64,000 bases of DNA from Isoetes taiwanensis (lineage: Eukaryota; Streptophyta; Lycopodiopsida; Isoetales; Isoetaceae): assembly GCA_021234155.1 (NCBI GenBank), contig JAJEKV010000049.1, positions 4,959,001 through 5,023,000 on the forward strand. The letters run 5' to 3'. Both the position numbers and the translations under genes were made by a program. Positions within the stretch are counted from its first letter, which is position 1. Each line of letters begins with the position of its first letter. Positions 36,170-49,504 of this stretch are shown here, one piece after another. The notes under the pieces were generated by a model. The model did no database searches. It saw only the letters and a program-made list of their open reading frames with translations, and was not told where the DNA came from.

Positions 36170-38230
36170 GTTTATGTCAATTCAGTCTTTGCTATAATCA
36201 ATGCACAAAGCTAAATAATTTGAGGGGCATGTCCAAAGGCAAATATTTTTCATCAAAATAATAATGCTGCATCTGATCAGTTGAGAACATGTTCCTAGAC
36301 CGCCAGCACTTAAGTATTATGATGCAAAAAGACATACTTACTGGTATGGTATATGTCAATAAATTTATTCAAACACAAACAGATGCCTAAAGGCAAAGAG
36401 TTAATGCATGTTTTAAAAGATGGAGGCCGAAGGTCACGGATATAAACCTTTTCAGAACTTCATAAGGCTTATAACTTCGTAAGACTCATAAATGACCTTG
36501 TATGGACCCTAGACATCCTTCTCAGAAGGAAGAAGCTCATAAAGGACCCTTTACAGACCCTAGTCATCCCTTTTCTTCCACTGAAAAGTACTTGCATCCT
36601 ACATAAAAATACTAGGACTCAGGTTGCAGCAGTGCCTGTCAATTAAAACCTTTCTCTACAATGGGTGCCTTAATTTGTGCTTTTATATCAACAAGCGTTT
36701 TAATCACAATCACAAGAAGTAAAATCCATGTACTTGCTAAGATGAAAGAAATTCAGAAGAAAATGAAAATGAACTGCAAACTCTTATACTTAAATGATTA
36801 TAAGGCATGCATGTCATGTCCAATCTCCTAAATAATTATAAGGCATGCATGTCATGTTGAATCTTCACGAAAATGAGGCTTTCACCTTTGCAAATTGATC
36901 TGAACTACACATTCATTTTGCAATTAGTAGATTGTGCATGGTACTTTAGTACTGTATATTCACCTAGATCTACATATATTCTAGATCAAGAAAATAAAGT
37001 CGACAAATCTTTCCACAAATCTTATTTTATCGGTCTCATTCCTCTTGATGTCTCCAATATTTTTCATTAACATATATATGGCAGAGATTTTCAACAAGGA
37101 CGCGGAACATGGGAACCAATAAATATATGAGCTAGTCGGGTGACCATACATAGATGCAAAAGGATAGCTACAAATGAGACATCCGTGCATTGGCAGTAAA
37201 ACAAAATGGCAAAATGAACACTTGCACAACACTTTCATGCTATACCTTAGCAGCCAAATAAATTTATGAGAGTTAGATGCCTGAGAATATGTAGATGCAT
37301 TTTGACAGACGCGACATCTGTGCAGGAAGTAAAACAAATTGGCAGCACGAGATGAAAGCCAGAAACAGAGAAGATAAAAGAACAACAAAGGCTTGGAGGA
37401 TCAACCTAATATTTAAACAAACCAGAATTAAGAATCCCAAATGCTCAGATGTAATGCTGGAATATAGCAGACCAGAAGATCAGTTATCAAACTAGTAACG
37501 TACCTCACATGTAAAATGAATTGCACAATGTTTGGTTAAATGTCTTGAAAGTTCTAACTATAGAAACTCTTGTCTACAGATGCAAAAGGCTGTCGTATAA
37601 ACAAAGAAGTGCGTGCTCCAACAGGAAAGGGATAAGTACTTTATGCAGAAAAACAAGGAGTCCAACGCAAAGTAATAGAGAGATATTTTTTCGATCTTAT
37701 CCATAAGACATGCTGATGACCGCTTAGAAGTAGTGACCGCTGCTTGTACAACTAAAAAATATTTGGGCAACGAGACTTGTTGTACACTCGCATTCCAATC
37801 CAGATATCACACATATGGTGTTGGGCTTGTGAAGTTAAAGGAAAACGCAGCAAAGCATTAAGCATCATAAAGTGAGACGGTTCAACACAACAATGGTGCA
37901 ACATCTCTCCAGAATGCACGAGGCGAAGATTTTTCATAGCCATTCATTTTGTTAGATCCACATTTAACAGTTCAAGGAAAGTCCATGTCAATTTTTTAGA
38001 CATGTGGATAGGCCAAGCTCCGAGATAACGTTACAGGGCTGTTCCACTAACCAGCTACAATATCATACTACATTAGACTAGCTGCCATGAACATATGAGG
38101 AGCAAGCTAATAATGCTTTTGTTAACCTCAGTGAAATAAATAACTATGTACAATGATCCCAAACTTGATGGATTTCACTTACATTAAGAGGAACTCCAAT
38201 TGGAGATTCTTGCAGTATATTGAGGCTCGT
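36170..38230. other. Intergenic region 3' of VPS20
   Basis: No supportable gene. Short direct repeats occur (TATAAGGCATGCATGTCATG twice near 36800-36855, and CTCATAAAGGACC/CTCATAAATGACC near 36490-36550). A minus-strand frame at 36981-37388 is hydrophobic and aromatic-rich without motif. Confidence 0.35.
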
Positions 38231-38232
38231 GC

Positions 38233-40783
38233 TCATGCTTCCAGTGGTTCTTCCAGCTCTAAAACAATAAGATCAAATGGAAAGTTAGTGCCTCCCATAT
38301 TTGCAATACACTTTTATATGCACTAAAATCATTTACTTCGTAAGTCATTTTCCTTCTCCTTGCGAATTTTCGTGGCGGGAATGTCTGGAAGATCTGCTAA
38401 TTCTGCAACTGCTTGATTTTGTATCTCTTGTTTCTCGGGGGTTAGCAATGCTTCCTGTGGTTTGATTTTCTCCAGCATAACAGGAACCTCTGGCAACCCC
38501 TCAAGCGCAATCTATTTAACAAGAAAAGAAGCTCAATGATGAAGATAGTAAAACCAAATTGAAGAAAGGATATGGAAATACTTCAGATTCAATGTTCTCA
38601 AGCTCCAATAGGACTGCTTCCTCGTCTTCTGCAGATAACTTCTCTCCCAAGATTGCATCAATTTCCTGAAAATGTAGCATCAAGCATATTAGAAGTCCTG
38701 GAATTCCCTGGAATTCACACCAAGCAAGGAACAGTAGGATAGACTTTACATCCTGGTATGCTTTTGCTTCTGCAGTCTCTTCCATCAGCTTCTGCACATC
38801 CTCAATGTTGATCTCATTCTGCAAGTCTTTGATTGCTTTGTGCCCCACTTTTAAGCTTTCAAAAACTGCCTTCTGCTTACTGCTAATCTCTATGTCTGCA
38901 AGCTGTGGCACATAGCCACCACCCAAATAGCACCAGGTTCTTGCATCATTTGACAGCGGTATCATCATCCTGAAGACTTAATCACGAATTGCGTCCAAAT
39001 GGTAAAATTAAGCCTAAAAGCAGGCTACCAACCTGCTGCTCTACGTTCAAAGACCAGACATCCACTTGTTTCAAAAGCTCTTCTTGCATCTTCTTCTTTT
39101 TTAGAGCAAGCAACGCTCGATTTTTCTTCTTTTCACGTAAGAGTTCGCGTGCTGCATCAGTCTCTCTTTCTATGACAACCTCCAGCTGCACACAGAACAC
39201 ACTGGGGTTAATGAAGGCGAACACACATGACACTTATCACTTGAGACATTAAAAAGATATGCCGTGAACAAACCAACCACAAAAAAAAAAAAAAAAAAAA
39301 AAGCAGGAGATGATTCATCCCTGACCGTCAATCCTTTGCCAATATTATTTCTCAGCAACTATTGCAAATCCAACACATCGTCTAAAGCAGGGATTACTAC
39401 AGTAGTTTATTTACATTAAATTCTTCTATAAAATTGGACCTTTAAGGACAAAATTTCTTGAGAAAAAAATGGGAAGCTCAAATATGGCTAGGTGTAATGG
39501 CTCCTGAAAGTTCTCAAGACGACTTTTTGGCAGTGTAATGGCAGGTTTGATATATGCAAACATGTCCCTTCACAAAGAGCTCCATCTTATTCTAATTCGT
39601 GGTAAGGCACTTCTGCGCAGTTCTTTCATTTCAAACTCTGGCATCAATAAATAAAGCAACTGGTCATGCAACACAACTTGGGTTCTTCAGGCCATAAAAT
39701 CTTTCTTGTATTTCATAACATGCCGAGCATTTAAAATAAACCCCCTTCAATTTCTCTAGCAATCATATAGAAGGTAAGTCCTTGTCCTTCCATGCGCATT
39801 ACCAATACTTTACCAGCCTCAACAGTGAGAGGTTGGAAAGCCAGCCTGAGCTCACTAAATCTCTAAAGATCTATGTCTAAATAGCCTGGCCCTTTCCTAA
39901 TATCCTTCCATTTTCAAGTCTTTGAACATTCTAAAAGTTGAAGAAAGAAGTCATGTATCTGCCATATTGATTTGTTCCAGTCCTTTCCAGTTAGTTCCTT
40001 ACAATGTGTCGATAATAACAAAAACGATCTTTTATGGGCCCTTCCTGTGCATAAGGATACTATCTGTTTCAATAAGATCACTGCAAATTCTGAAGTATTT
40101 TGAAATATGAGGATCATTTTCCCTGAAAGTAATGTTCATTCCCCAAGAATGGATATCCTTTAGCCCAAATACAATCCAAAAGGTTTCAGTGCTTTAAGGT
40201 CCTTATAAAGGTTCAGGTAAAAAAAAAGAATGCTTCTGCCAGCACAGACATGTCGTCTGACCTATGTCATCCAAACTTATTACCCAATGAGGCTTAAAAG
40301 TGACAATCCTACAAGATGATTTGACAGTGGGAATAATGAATTTTGGTAAAGAAAGCTGGAAATGTGTCAAAACAGAAGCGTAAACCTGTTGGAATCATCG
40401 GATCCCTTTTTGTGAAGTATTTGCAGTTCCAGGGAACCAGAAAGGAAACTTCAAATTCTTATCTGCTTCATTTTAATTCTGGTAATCTCTAGTAGAGATC
40501 TGGTGTGTTGGTTCCTAACGAATCTATCAACATTGCAACCCACTGATTTGACATTTTCTAGGATAAAGGGCTCGATGTTCACATAAATGTTTGATCACGT
40601 GTTCAGCTAGGATAATTAAAAGCATTCTGATATACTACAGACACTAGCTAAAACAAAAACCTAAAATTTCCAACCTCCCACCTTTCGCTGGTAATCTCCT
40701 AGACGGCGACGCTGTGTCTTAAGTGAAAGTATTGCCCGATCGACATCGGTTACGCGTGGCTTCCTCGAAAATAAATTTCCCAT
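38233..40783 (-). CDS. VPS20: VPS20/CHMP6, ESCRT-III subunit, six exons
   Basis: The product is the ESCRT-III subunit that links ESCRT-II to SNF7 polymerisation during sorting of ubiquitinated membrane proteins into multivesicular endosomes. Exons on the minus strand: 40783-40682, 39185-39033, 38902-38750, 38665-38582, 38511-38337, 38258-38233. All introns are GT-AG, and the spliced CDS is 693 nt (230 residues plus stop), close to the ~220 of plant homologues. The start is [19 protein letters not shown], with Gly2 suited to N-myristoylation, followed by a basic first helix. Helices include [20 protein letters not shown] and [20 protein letters not shown]. The acidic segment [19 protein letters not shown] and the Pro-rich tail ending LEEPLEA follow. 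Exons 1-4 are whole codons; only the last junction splits a codon. The final two exons are the least certain. The first intron is ~1.5 kb. No break is seen, so the gene is probably functional. Confidence 0.93.
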
Positions 40784-40837
40784 GGCCAAGCCAACGCTCC
40801 AACTCCGACGACTCCCACTCCGGGCAAAATATTGCGA

Positions 40838-40853
40838 TCGGATATATAATAAA
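40838..40853 (-). promoter_or_regulatory. TATA-like element upstream of VPS20
   Basis: On the minus strand TTATTATATATCC lies about 60 nt upstream of the VPS20 ATG. It would place the transcript start about 30 nt before the start codon. The assignment rests on position and sequence only. Confidence 0.35.
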
Positions 40854-40859
40854 TAAATA

Positions 40860-42480
40860 ATTAGCGGAAATGCAGGCGGGGTGAAGGTTAGGATGCGGAT
40901 AGCGAAGTTATATTCATGAATAAGTTTATTTTGACATGATTGTCTAGTGGAGTTTGATGATGTTGTTGTTGATGTTGTATGGTAGCTATGTGGGCTTTAT
41001 GCAAGTGTCATTTGAACGTGAGAGATTGCATAATGAATGTATGTTTAAATGTACGCAGCTTACGTTTAACTTAGTTACTTGGTATTAGTAGAGATTATGG
41101 CATTTTTGCTAATGAGTATATACCTATATGCAGTTTTGTTAGTTGTTGAATGGATTTCGTATTGTTTTTTGTATTTCTGAAATTGTAATGGTTAAGAAGA
41201 GGTTTATACGATGTGTAAATCATAATGAATGAATCGCTTCCCTCTTTGCCACCTCAGTGTCGATTTTGTTGAGATCTTCTCCTTTGTCCATGATGTGGGC
41301 TCCCAGTGTTTGTATGATCTCGCTTTGGGTCGGCAGTCTTTTTCTTAGGTGTTGAGGACGGTTGTGTACTATGTGTCGGAGAAGTGTCGGATTGATTGTG
41401 TCAGGTGGACAAAAGAAAACAAGGTGCTGCGCACGAAGGGTTGCCCTCCATGGCCAGAGGGTGAAGTGGCTTAAATCGTACTTGAAAGTCATGTTTTTAC
41501 AATCAATTAAAGTTGCTATTTTAAGACATTGACATTTTGCGAAGGTGATGGTAGCTATTTGCATTATTAACTCCTCCTTAGATGTTGAGCTCCTCTTGGA
41601 CTAGGATCTAGCTGGACACATGGACTCTGAGGTTTCAGTGTAAAAACATATTGTTGCTAGGTTACTAGTAATTATAATAACACGTTAAGAGTAGATGAGA
41701 TTGCAGCATTTACTATTTGTTCCTAACTTCTAACTTCAAGAAACTACTGTTATATTGTTATATGTATTCGGATTGATAATGGAAGTACATAGTTGCTTCT
41801 TTGAAATTGGCGCTTCGAATTCTCGTTTTCTAATAGCCAATGGGTGTCAATGGGTGTCAGGGAAGTCATTCATGAAAGAACACAACTAGAAACAAGAACA
41901 AGGATCAAGTATTGTGCACAGATATAAAAGGATAGGAGCAGGACCTACTTTGGCCATGTTTGCGGCATTTGCAAAGAATCCGTAATCGCATACATCTTCC
42001 GCTCGCTTATCCGTGGAGATTAAAAATCCAGAAGCATGGGCCTCTCTACCTTATAACAATGCAGGAATGAAGAGAATGCAGAAATATGGGCCGTTCGAAC
42101 CTTCTACCATATGTAATGCCAAAACAGCCAAGCATGCCGTGGAGGTGACTTTCAGGCCAACAAAAAAGTCGATCAACCACGATAAGTGTAATTAGGCTCG
42201 TCGCTTTTAGAAACTGGCCAGCGAAACCAAAACACCAGTTAGATTCATGGTTAAGAAGAAGTTGCCACGATTGCAATTATTAGAATTGGCATTGAACTTT
42301 TTTTCTTGAACTTCCAACAGCAAAATTTTTTATTTGGCACCTAGTCCTTTAGACGAGGGGCTAAAATTTGCTTTGTAGGGTGTCCCTTCACAGATTGTTA
42401 AAGAGGACCTTTTCTAGCATATGCAAATATATTGGACATGAGCACATATCCTACAAATTTGAGTGGGTATTTTAACGACA
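40860..42480. other. Intergenic, no gene recognised
   Basis: Contains the presumed VPS20 upstream region. A 114-codon minus-strand frame (41220-41564) and a 60-codon plus-strand frame (42013-42195) lack motifs and have no supporting splice or family evidence. Confidence 0.3.
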
Positions 42481-42487
42481 ATCTCGT

Positions 42488-44240
42488 TTAACCAGGCATC
42501 CTACCCAACATTACCATGCATATTGCAAGAGGTAAGCAAGGCATTCCATCCGAAATATTTGTTTCATCCGTGGGTTTGCGGTAGATGTTACGCCTTCGGT
42601 GAGATTTCCAAAGATAGCCCAAGAGATCAATGATACAAGTACAATGCAAAGCCAATGGCATGATGCCATAGTCCTCTATCATGGACTTGAAATACCAAAG
42701 ACCCTTCATCCACCGGACACATCGGGTACGCACACAATCAAAATGCTAGTAAATGATAGCCTATCTGGTATTATATCATCTTGTTGCATATTCTCAAAGC
42801 ATTGTAACAGAAGAGAACATTTTCCATGCTGTATCCCAATCATTGCATTCCATGACACCTTGTCTTGCATTCGCAAATTCTCAAACACTATGCAGGCCTC
42901 GCTCAGGCTACCACATTTAGCATACATATCAAGGTCAGAATTTGCCGATGTTATGTCAAGTTGCTTGCTCATGTTGGCAGTCTTATCATGGATACATCTA
43001 TCCTGGTCTATAGCTCCAATAGTGGCACATACTGACAAAGCAACTAGAAATGTGGCCTTGGAGGGTTCAACGTTTTCATGCTGCATCTTTGCAAAGCAAT
43101 CTAAAGCCAGCAGACCTTCACCATGGCTTATATATCCTGCAATCATTGTGTTCCATGTAACTACACATCTGGTTTTATGCCTTCAAGTTGCATCATGTCA
43201 AAACATTCTAGAGCAACAACAAGACTATTATCGCTTTCTGCAAGTACCCAAAACCATCTCATTCCATAATACCGCATTCAACTTTGGAGTGAATGAACCG
43301 CTCATGAATAAGGCGCCCTTGTTCAATCATTGTTAAGCTAGCGCGCATGCATTCAAAAAGGCTTAAAAACGTTATACCAGGTTGGCTGCACACCTTCATA
43401 TTTACATTTTTAAGAAACAATCTAGAGCAACAAGACAGTCATCATGCTGAGAATATCCATCTATTATAGCATTCCAACACACCACATTTGGCTTGATGCC
43501 TTCTTGTTGCATCTCCATGAAACAAACTGAAGAAAGTAAAATTTCACCATGTTGGACATACCTGATATCATTGCACCCCATGATACCACATTTCGATATG
43601 GCGTACTCGCTAAGACTCGAGCCGCTTCATCCGGACTTCCACATTTGCATACATATCAATTAAGGTACTCCCTATGAACACATCTTTATGAAAACCACTT
43701 CTCAAAACATTCAAGAGCAAGAATTGGTCCCTTTCAATGGCATATCCTCAGAATCATTGCAATCCATGATACCACATTCGATTTGACAAGTTTTCAAACA
43801 CGTTAAGTGCTCCACCTAAATTTCCACACTTTGCATACATATGGATCAAGGTGTTACTTAGAACAATGTCCGATTGAAGCCCACGCTCATTAATCTGGTG
43901 ATGGATAAATCTTCCCCTTGAAGCTTAGATGTCATCGAACATGCTTTGAGGACTGCAACATAAATATACCTATCGCTTTCCATACCTGAAGATTGCATTT
44001 TGTGGCACAATTCAATAGCTTCATCTCCTCGGTCAAGGTTAGCATTGGCTGAAATAATTGCGGCCCATGTAAATGCATTTGCTTCTGCAATTTTATTGAA
44101 GCTTTTATTTGCTTCAAACAAACACTGACAGTGTGCAAACAACCGAATGAGATAGTCACCTAAGACAGTGATTGATTCAAACCCATTGTTTGCTAGGAGA
44201 TATAATTACCTCAAGCTTCGATGCTAATCGTAAAACGTGA
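42488..44240 (-). pseudogene. PLS-class pentatricopeptide repeat (PPR) protein, degenerate
   Basis: PPR proteins of this class bind organellar RNA for editing or processing. Reading the minus strand from 44142, one frame gives AFTWAAIISANANLDRGDEA with further PPR-like helices. Frames then switch repeatedly through 43850-43150 with stops. From 43146 a clean stretch gives MIAGYISHGEGLLALDCFAK, then DMYAKCGSLSEACIVFENL and KVSWNAMIGI. After another frame change, VDEGLWYFKSMIEDYGIMPL and CTCIIDLLGY match the repeat preceding the E domain. With many stops and shifts there is no intact ORF, and no DYW end is seen. Some frame breaks sit in low-quality CAG/CTG contexts, but their number argues for a true pseudogene. 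It probably was intronless. Confidence 0.8.
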
Positions 44241-44874
44241 ACAATCACAATGGTGATTCCTTTCGATGGGTTCCATGCTTACTGACCACCCAACAACGAG
44301 CTTGGCCCAACAATCAACCACTCCTTGAGGACTATATATGCCATGTCCTATGCATATTGTCGTTTCTAGCCAAAATCTGCTGCTACAGCCGGTTCATGAC
44401 AATCTGCTACTACAGCTGCTTCATGCATTGCAGGAGCAAAGGGCACAGCATATTGGTTTGGCATTAGAGGCAATCGACAGACATTGCCCTAAAGAATGGG
44501 CCAAGACTTTTCTTGCAAAAACTTGAGATGCATCATGTCGCGTCATTTGAACATGCGCCAAGCTTTTTAGCCCGCGGAATAACTGCAATAACAAGTTGTA
44601 CCTACAAAACAAACGAACAGTTCGCTCCCTTGTTACCCATTATTTTCCATAAGAATTCCAAGTACATTGATATGGCAGCTCTACATATTCATAAACATAA
44701 TATAATGCAGATTTTGATGCAATTTTGCCTATTGCCAGAATGTCTCTCAAGGCGATGCCATACCATGAACAAAACTAAAGTAAATATCCTCAAGGACCAT
44801 GCATGGCTCATCATGGGCGAACTCCCACTTATCTCTAGTATGACTACACTCCTAAATATACAATCAAATAAGAC

Positions 44875-46265
44875 TTAGTTTTTCTTGTCAGTAGTTTCAT
44901 CGCCATCTGCAGCAACATACTCCTTCTTGCTCCTTTCTAACCTTGTTAGAAAGTAAAGAACACCAAAAATCAGGCTGTGGATTCGATACACATTCCAACT
45001 TGTTCGAGGCATCTTTCTTGCCATGATTTTGTGAAATGCATCAACATAATAGTGGAGGCCAAACAGTAGCACAATGATCCACTGGAGTACTGCGCGGAAT
45101 CTCATTGCAAGAGCTTCATTTGAACATGATGCCACAAGATCAATTGATTGTATAACAAGATAGAAAATATAGCCAAAAGCTTGCAGCAGTTGCTGAAATG
45201 TACAACTGGAAGGGGAGATCTTATAGAAAAATGCCATGATGACAAAGCCAATGAGCAGGGATGCCAATACGAGCATGGCGAAGTATACAATCAGATATAG
45301 GTTGATAATCAGAAGAATTTTCTGTATAGAAAGCATTGCTCTGATATTTTCAAACGAATAAAGGACCAACATGAGTGGCATTAAGAGAAGTCCATATGAA
45401 ATCACGGAAGCTACTAAAGGAGCAAGTTGTTCCCTAAGCAGAGGCAAAATGCTTCTCGTAATGTGCTGGTTGGCAAATGCCAGGTAATCTTTGGATTTGT
45501 TTGATATCCTTTCAATCTCGGGGACGAAACTGTTTCGCAACTTGATCGTCCCGCTCCCTCCGTGTCTCTCTCGCTTTCTCATGACTTTGCAAAAGGTAGT
45601 ATACTTCATCCCTAGTCATACATTTTTCATGGTGTACAATAATTTTAGCACCAAGGGTGTCACCAAGCTGGTGAGTTTCAGACAATGTACCAATCGCCCC
45701 ATATCTCCTGTGAAAAAGACCATGCATTTACTTATTGTTATGTTTATTGCCAGAAGAAAAAATAAGTACCTCTTTTCATTTTCACCTCTTTCACAACACT
45801 GATACTCACATATGGCCTGGGCATTTGAAATGCTTTGGTTAGGTGTTCCAAATGAATGCAAAAAGGTAAGAGTTCGTACATTAGAAGGACTTTCCAATCG
45901 AATGTGAGAAAAACCAAAAGCGTAGACATGGCGGATGAAGAAGTCGAAATCCTTAGCGTGCCTTGATTTACCCATTCTCTCGTAATGGCATGCATCGAAC
46001 ATGGCTCGGGGCGATCCATTGTTGTCTCACCAGATTTCATATGCTCATTCATGTACCAAATTGTTAGAAATTCTTCATTATGCTTACAAACGTAAAAGGC
46101 AAGGAAGGCTCCCAACTCATTGTCTCCGCTTTGAATACATATACCTATAGCTTTAAGGCAAAATCGATGGCATAATCATCAGATTGGAGCTGCCAGTTAC
46201 CCGGTCCAGAACAGTCTTGATCCACAACGCAACTGACCGTGCATTTACATGGAACAAAGGGTTTT
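44875..46265 (-). pseudogene. Multi-spanning membrane protein, conserved plant family, frameshifted
   Basis: The C-terminal 230 codons are open (45609-44875): FVPEIERISNKSKDYLAFAN, then at least four hydrophobic segments (for example LVASVISYGLLLMPLMLVL and YLIVYFAMLVLASLLIGFV) and a Lys/Asp-rich tail. Upstream, 45707-45512 encodes RRYGAIGTLSETHQLGDTLG and ends HEKARETRRERDDQVAK; it joins the membrane part only after a one-base shift near 45540. An earlier exon (46115-45840) encodes AFYVCKHNEEFLTIWYMNEH and FDWKVLLMYELLPFCIHLEH. Before it, in another frame, comes CVVDQDCSGPGNWQLQSDDY. Two frameshifts and an unclear intron boundary suggest a pseudogene or sequence errors. I recall a widespread uncharacterised plant protein with these segments but cannot name it. 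Confidence 0.6.
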
Positions 46266-46940
46266 TAGCGAAATATCAACATATATTTGGTATATTCCAA
46301 AGATATACCGGTTATATCCCACAAACCCACATAAACGAGGGTTTGCCCCCCTAGGGGCAACCCAAAAACCAACAAAAGAAACCACTTAGACACGTATCAT
46401 CTGTTTTGTTATCCTTGTGCTCCTGCTCTCGTCTTCTTTGCCTCATCATTAAATCATTCATCTCCTTTTGCATTCCCAGCCTTTTGTATATACCTCACTT
46501 TCATTATGCGTTTTATCTTTCTTCATGTTTGAGAAAAAGTGTTTTGTATGAGAAAGTAGGAAGGGTACCTATAGGGCTATGATGTGTGGCATGACTATGT
46601 GCCATGATGCATCAACACAAAAGCGTGCATGGTATAGAAACACCAATCCATTGGGTTGGAAGGTTTATAACAATCACCTAAGACAAATTTTGCTTGTTTG
46701 AAAGAAAGTGTATGCAATGGGAATTTGTTCTTCCAATGTCCCATAAAAAATATTATAAAAGTCCCTTGAGGGCTATTTTCTGAAATGAAAATTAAATTGT
46801 AGGAGCGCAGTGAGATATAGACCTTGAGGGTTATTGAATCCTTTACCAGCGTAAGGCAGTAAGCAAATAATAATAGCTATATGCACGCATCAAACTCAAT
46901 AGAATCCGCACGAACCGTGTTTGCATAACCTCTTCTTTGC
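46266..46940. other. Intergenic, no gene seen
   Basis: AT-rich DNA with no coding frame of note. It holds GATATACC/GGTATATC-like motifs near 46290 and the palindrome CCCCCCTAGGGGC near 46348. Confidence 0.3.
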
Positions 46941-46943
46941 TCA

Positions 46944-47114
46944 AAATCTAGACTTAGACTGAAAACTTCTCTATAAATGTCCTTCTAAACCATGTAAACT
47001 TCAGTTGCTTAAATCTACACCATGATCAAGATCTAGACTTAGACTGAAAACTTCTCTATAAATGTCCTTCTAAATGATGTAAACTTCAGTTGCTTGAATC
47101 TACACCATGATTGG
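46944..47114. repeat. ~85 bp tandem duplication
   Basis: ATCTAGACTTAGACTGAAAA...CTTCAGTTGCTT(A/G)AATCTACACCATGAT occurs twice in succession with a few differences. Confidence 0.85.
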
Positions 47115-47865
47115 ATTCAGATACCAAAATGTAAGCTTCTTCAATCATCGAAGACCACGAAGAAGCACCAATCCAAACAACCGATCTTAGAATGATTTGA
47201 CGTCGAAATTACTATAGGTAGGGTCGGAATGCCTCATACCTGAGATAAATGCAGGTAAGAATGGATTGAGAATAGATTGAAAGCAAGAATCTGTGAGATG
47301 ATACTTAGGGTGACGTTTCCCAACATCCATAGTTCGGCTATTTTTCTCAACCGTGTATTGTTAGGACATGTGGATAGCTTAGGCTTTTAGATAAGATGAC
47401 ACTCAGGGTTGGGGCATTGCGCTAAAAAAAAAATTCAAAAATGGCATTCACAATATCATAACGCACCACAACAATGATTTTTTTTTTTTTTTTTCCTAAT
47501 AGTATGGCTATGGGAGAAGCCCTTGCCGTGATACTATGGCAGACACCCCTGCTGCAAGAGGGAGCCAGTCTCTAGCCAAAAACAAGTTGGCCAAGATCGA
47601 CTTCAATGTCCAATTTCAAGCTCAGCAGTAGAAAGAAAATTAAGGGACAGCTTCTTCATATTTGTAAGACACAGCTCGAACATTTGTGACAGTTGAAGAA
47701 GATTAGAGCTCAAAATAACTGCTTCGATGAATGACTGCCCATAGCCACATCTCACCTTTTATTCTAAAATTAGCGACAACTTAAGAATAGGAGGACAAAT
47801 CTAACAACTTAAGAATAAGAGGGCAAATCCGGCAGCTTTAGAATAAGATCTCCTCTAGTACTCTT
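47115..47865. other. Intergenic with a poly-T run
   Basis: No gene recognised. A run of about 20 T (47474-47495) followed by CCTAATAGTATGGC could be the tail of a minus-strand retroposon. The motif AGAATAAGAGGGCAAATC recurs at 47811 and 48083. Confidence 0.3.
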
Positions 47866-48070
47866 TCTAGTTGGGAAGATGGTGATTTCCCCTGTAGTAC
47901 TAGTTAGATAGAAGAAGAGGTTGAGAGAGGCCTCTAAGTATCGAAGATGCAGATAAGATATTTGATCTGTGTGGGATCTTATGTACTTACTATTTGATCC
48001 ATGAGGGATCTACATGTTGTAATACTTCCATCTGATGGATAAAATATCTTCTTTCTTTCAAAAAAAAAGG
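47866..48070 (+). mobile_element. Probable LINE/retroposon 3' end with A tail
   Basis: The sequence ends ...ATCTGATGGATAAAATATCTTC, a TTTC-rich stretch, then an A run (48060-48068). It follows a T/G-rich, non-coding stretch of the style of plant LINE 3' ends. No coding remnant precedes it. Confidence 0.35.
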
Positions 48071-49500
48071 CCGGGGGCTTAAGAATAAGAGGGCAAATCT
48101 GAAAGTTGTTCGCTTGGCAGTAGGACTCTATAGTATTTGGTTTGATTCAATCAAACATCCATCCTTTTCTGCTTGCTCAAAACCCTAACTCTAAATCCCA
48201 AAATCTTAAATCTCAAGACGCATTAAACCTTCCTATTAAATCTGTGCATGCAATGCCAAGGGCTAAGGTTTGATGATCCATCGACCTGCCTCGGAAAATG
48301 CTTTTCACAATTACTCGCTTTAAAACTCGCCCTAAAGCCCTCTGATATTTACCAGATCCAACAACCTGAGAACCGCATAAGGAAAAAAAAGGGTACCTTG
48401 AAAATCCGACAAAGCTTCCAAAGCCGGATTGGATGTGGGAACCAAATTGGATTGGGAGCCGGATTTGTTTTCGGATTGAGGTTAATCGCTTAGATATTTT
48501 CTATGGTTGGAAAAAAAAAAACTACCCAGAAAAACATCTTTTAGCGCAACAGCCCAACCTCGGGTGTCACATTATCTTAAAGTCTAGCCTATCCACGTGT
48601 ATAAAAAAATGAGTTGGATTCTTTAGACACCATTAGATCTTGATCTAACTAAAGAAACGATGGAGAAAAATATTAAGCCATGTCGTTTGGAGACCATGGC
48701 ATTTTTTGTCGTGCCGCCTCGATCTGCATACTTTATCAATCCTAGGGCTTTCTTAAGCATCTGGGTCAAAGCACGTTGTAGTGAATCGCTTGGCATGTTT
48801 CCCCTGTCCCAGTGCGAGACTAGCACCAAATTGTACCGTGAGCATAATGATTGCCAAGAATATTATAGTAAGTGTCAAAAATAGAATAGTAACTGCCAGA
48901 TTTAGTTCGATGACTCAATTCAAATTCCAAACAAACAGATGGGAAGGATTTATTCCGAGGGAATGCATCTCCAGCGCTTTATTCAACAGTAACAGAGTCT
49001 ATTTCCTGCCTAAACATATTGGATGCTGCATTAGAAAAGAAATCAGATAAGTTTTCTCAAATTTTCAGATTTCTTCGTTTCAGATTTCTTCATTTCTAAT
49101 TTTTGTGAACTGCAGGATATTTGTTTGAATCACACGCGCGATTTCTGAGCTAGCTATGTCGTGATGCAAACTCTGAATCCTTTGATGCTCCTTGGCCAGT
49201 TTTATCAACCCTGAAGAACCACGCATTAAAAATTGATGTGTGATTCTTGGGGTTGCTAAGACTAACGTGGAACATCAAAGGTTTCAATGTTTATTTACTC
49301 CATGATTCTTTCAGATGCATGGGTTCATTACCTTGCCTATTTGATGTCATAGCAAAATAGGCTTGCACTGTACTTTAGACCTGTTGATTTATTAATATCA
49401 AGAGCATTTGAAATTCCTATCTCTCTCTTCTATTTTTTTTCCCCAGAATTTGCAAATGTTCATCCGTGGTGAAGAATATATTTGAATGTGTTGCAGATAT
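48071..49500. other. Unassigned region with a short Gly-rich ORF end
   Basis: A plus-strand frame from 48248 to 48490 ends GCGNQIGLGAGFVFGLRLIA. Glycine-rich tails of this kind occur in small plant proteins, but I cannot assign it. The rest shows no supported gene. Confidence 0.25.
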
Positions 49501-49504
49501 TGCA

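Noticed and set aside
42599-43336. Plus-strand 245-codon frame
   Set aside because: It lies antisense to the PPR pseudogene, whose repeats are clear on the minus strand. The plus frame has no motif.
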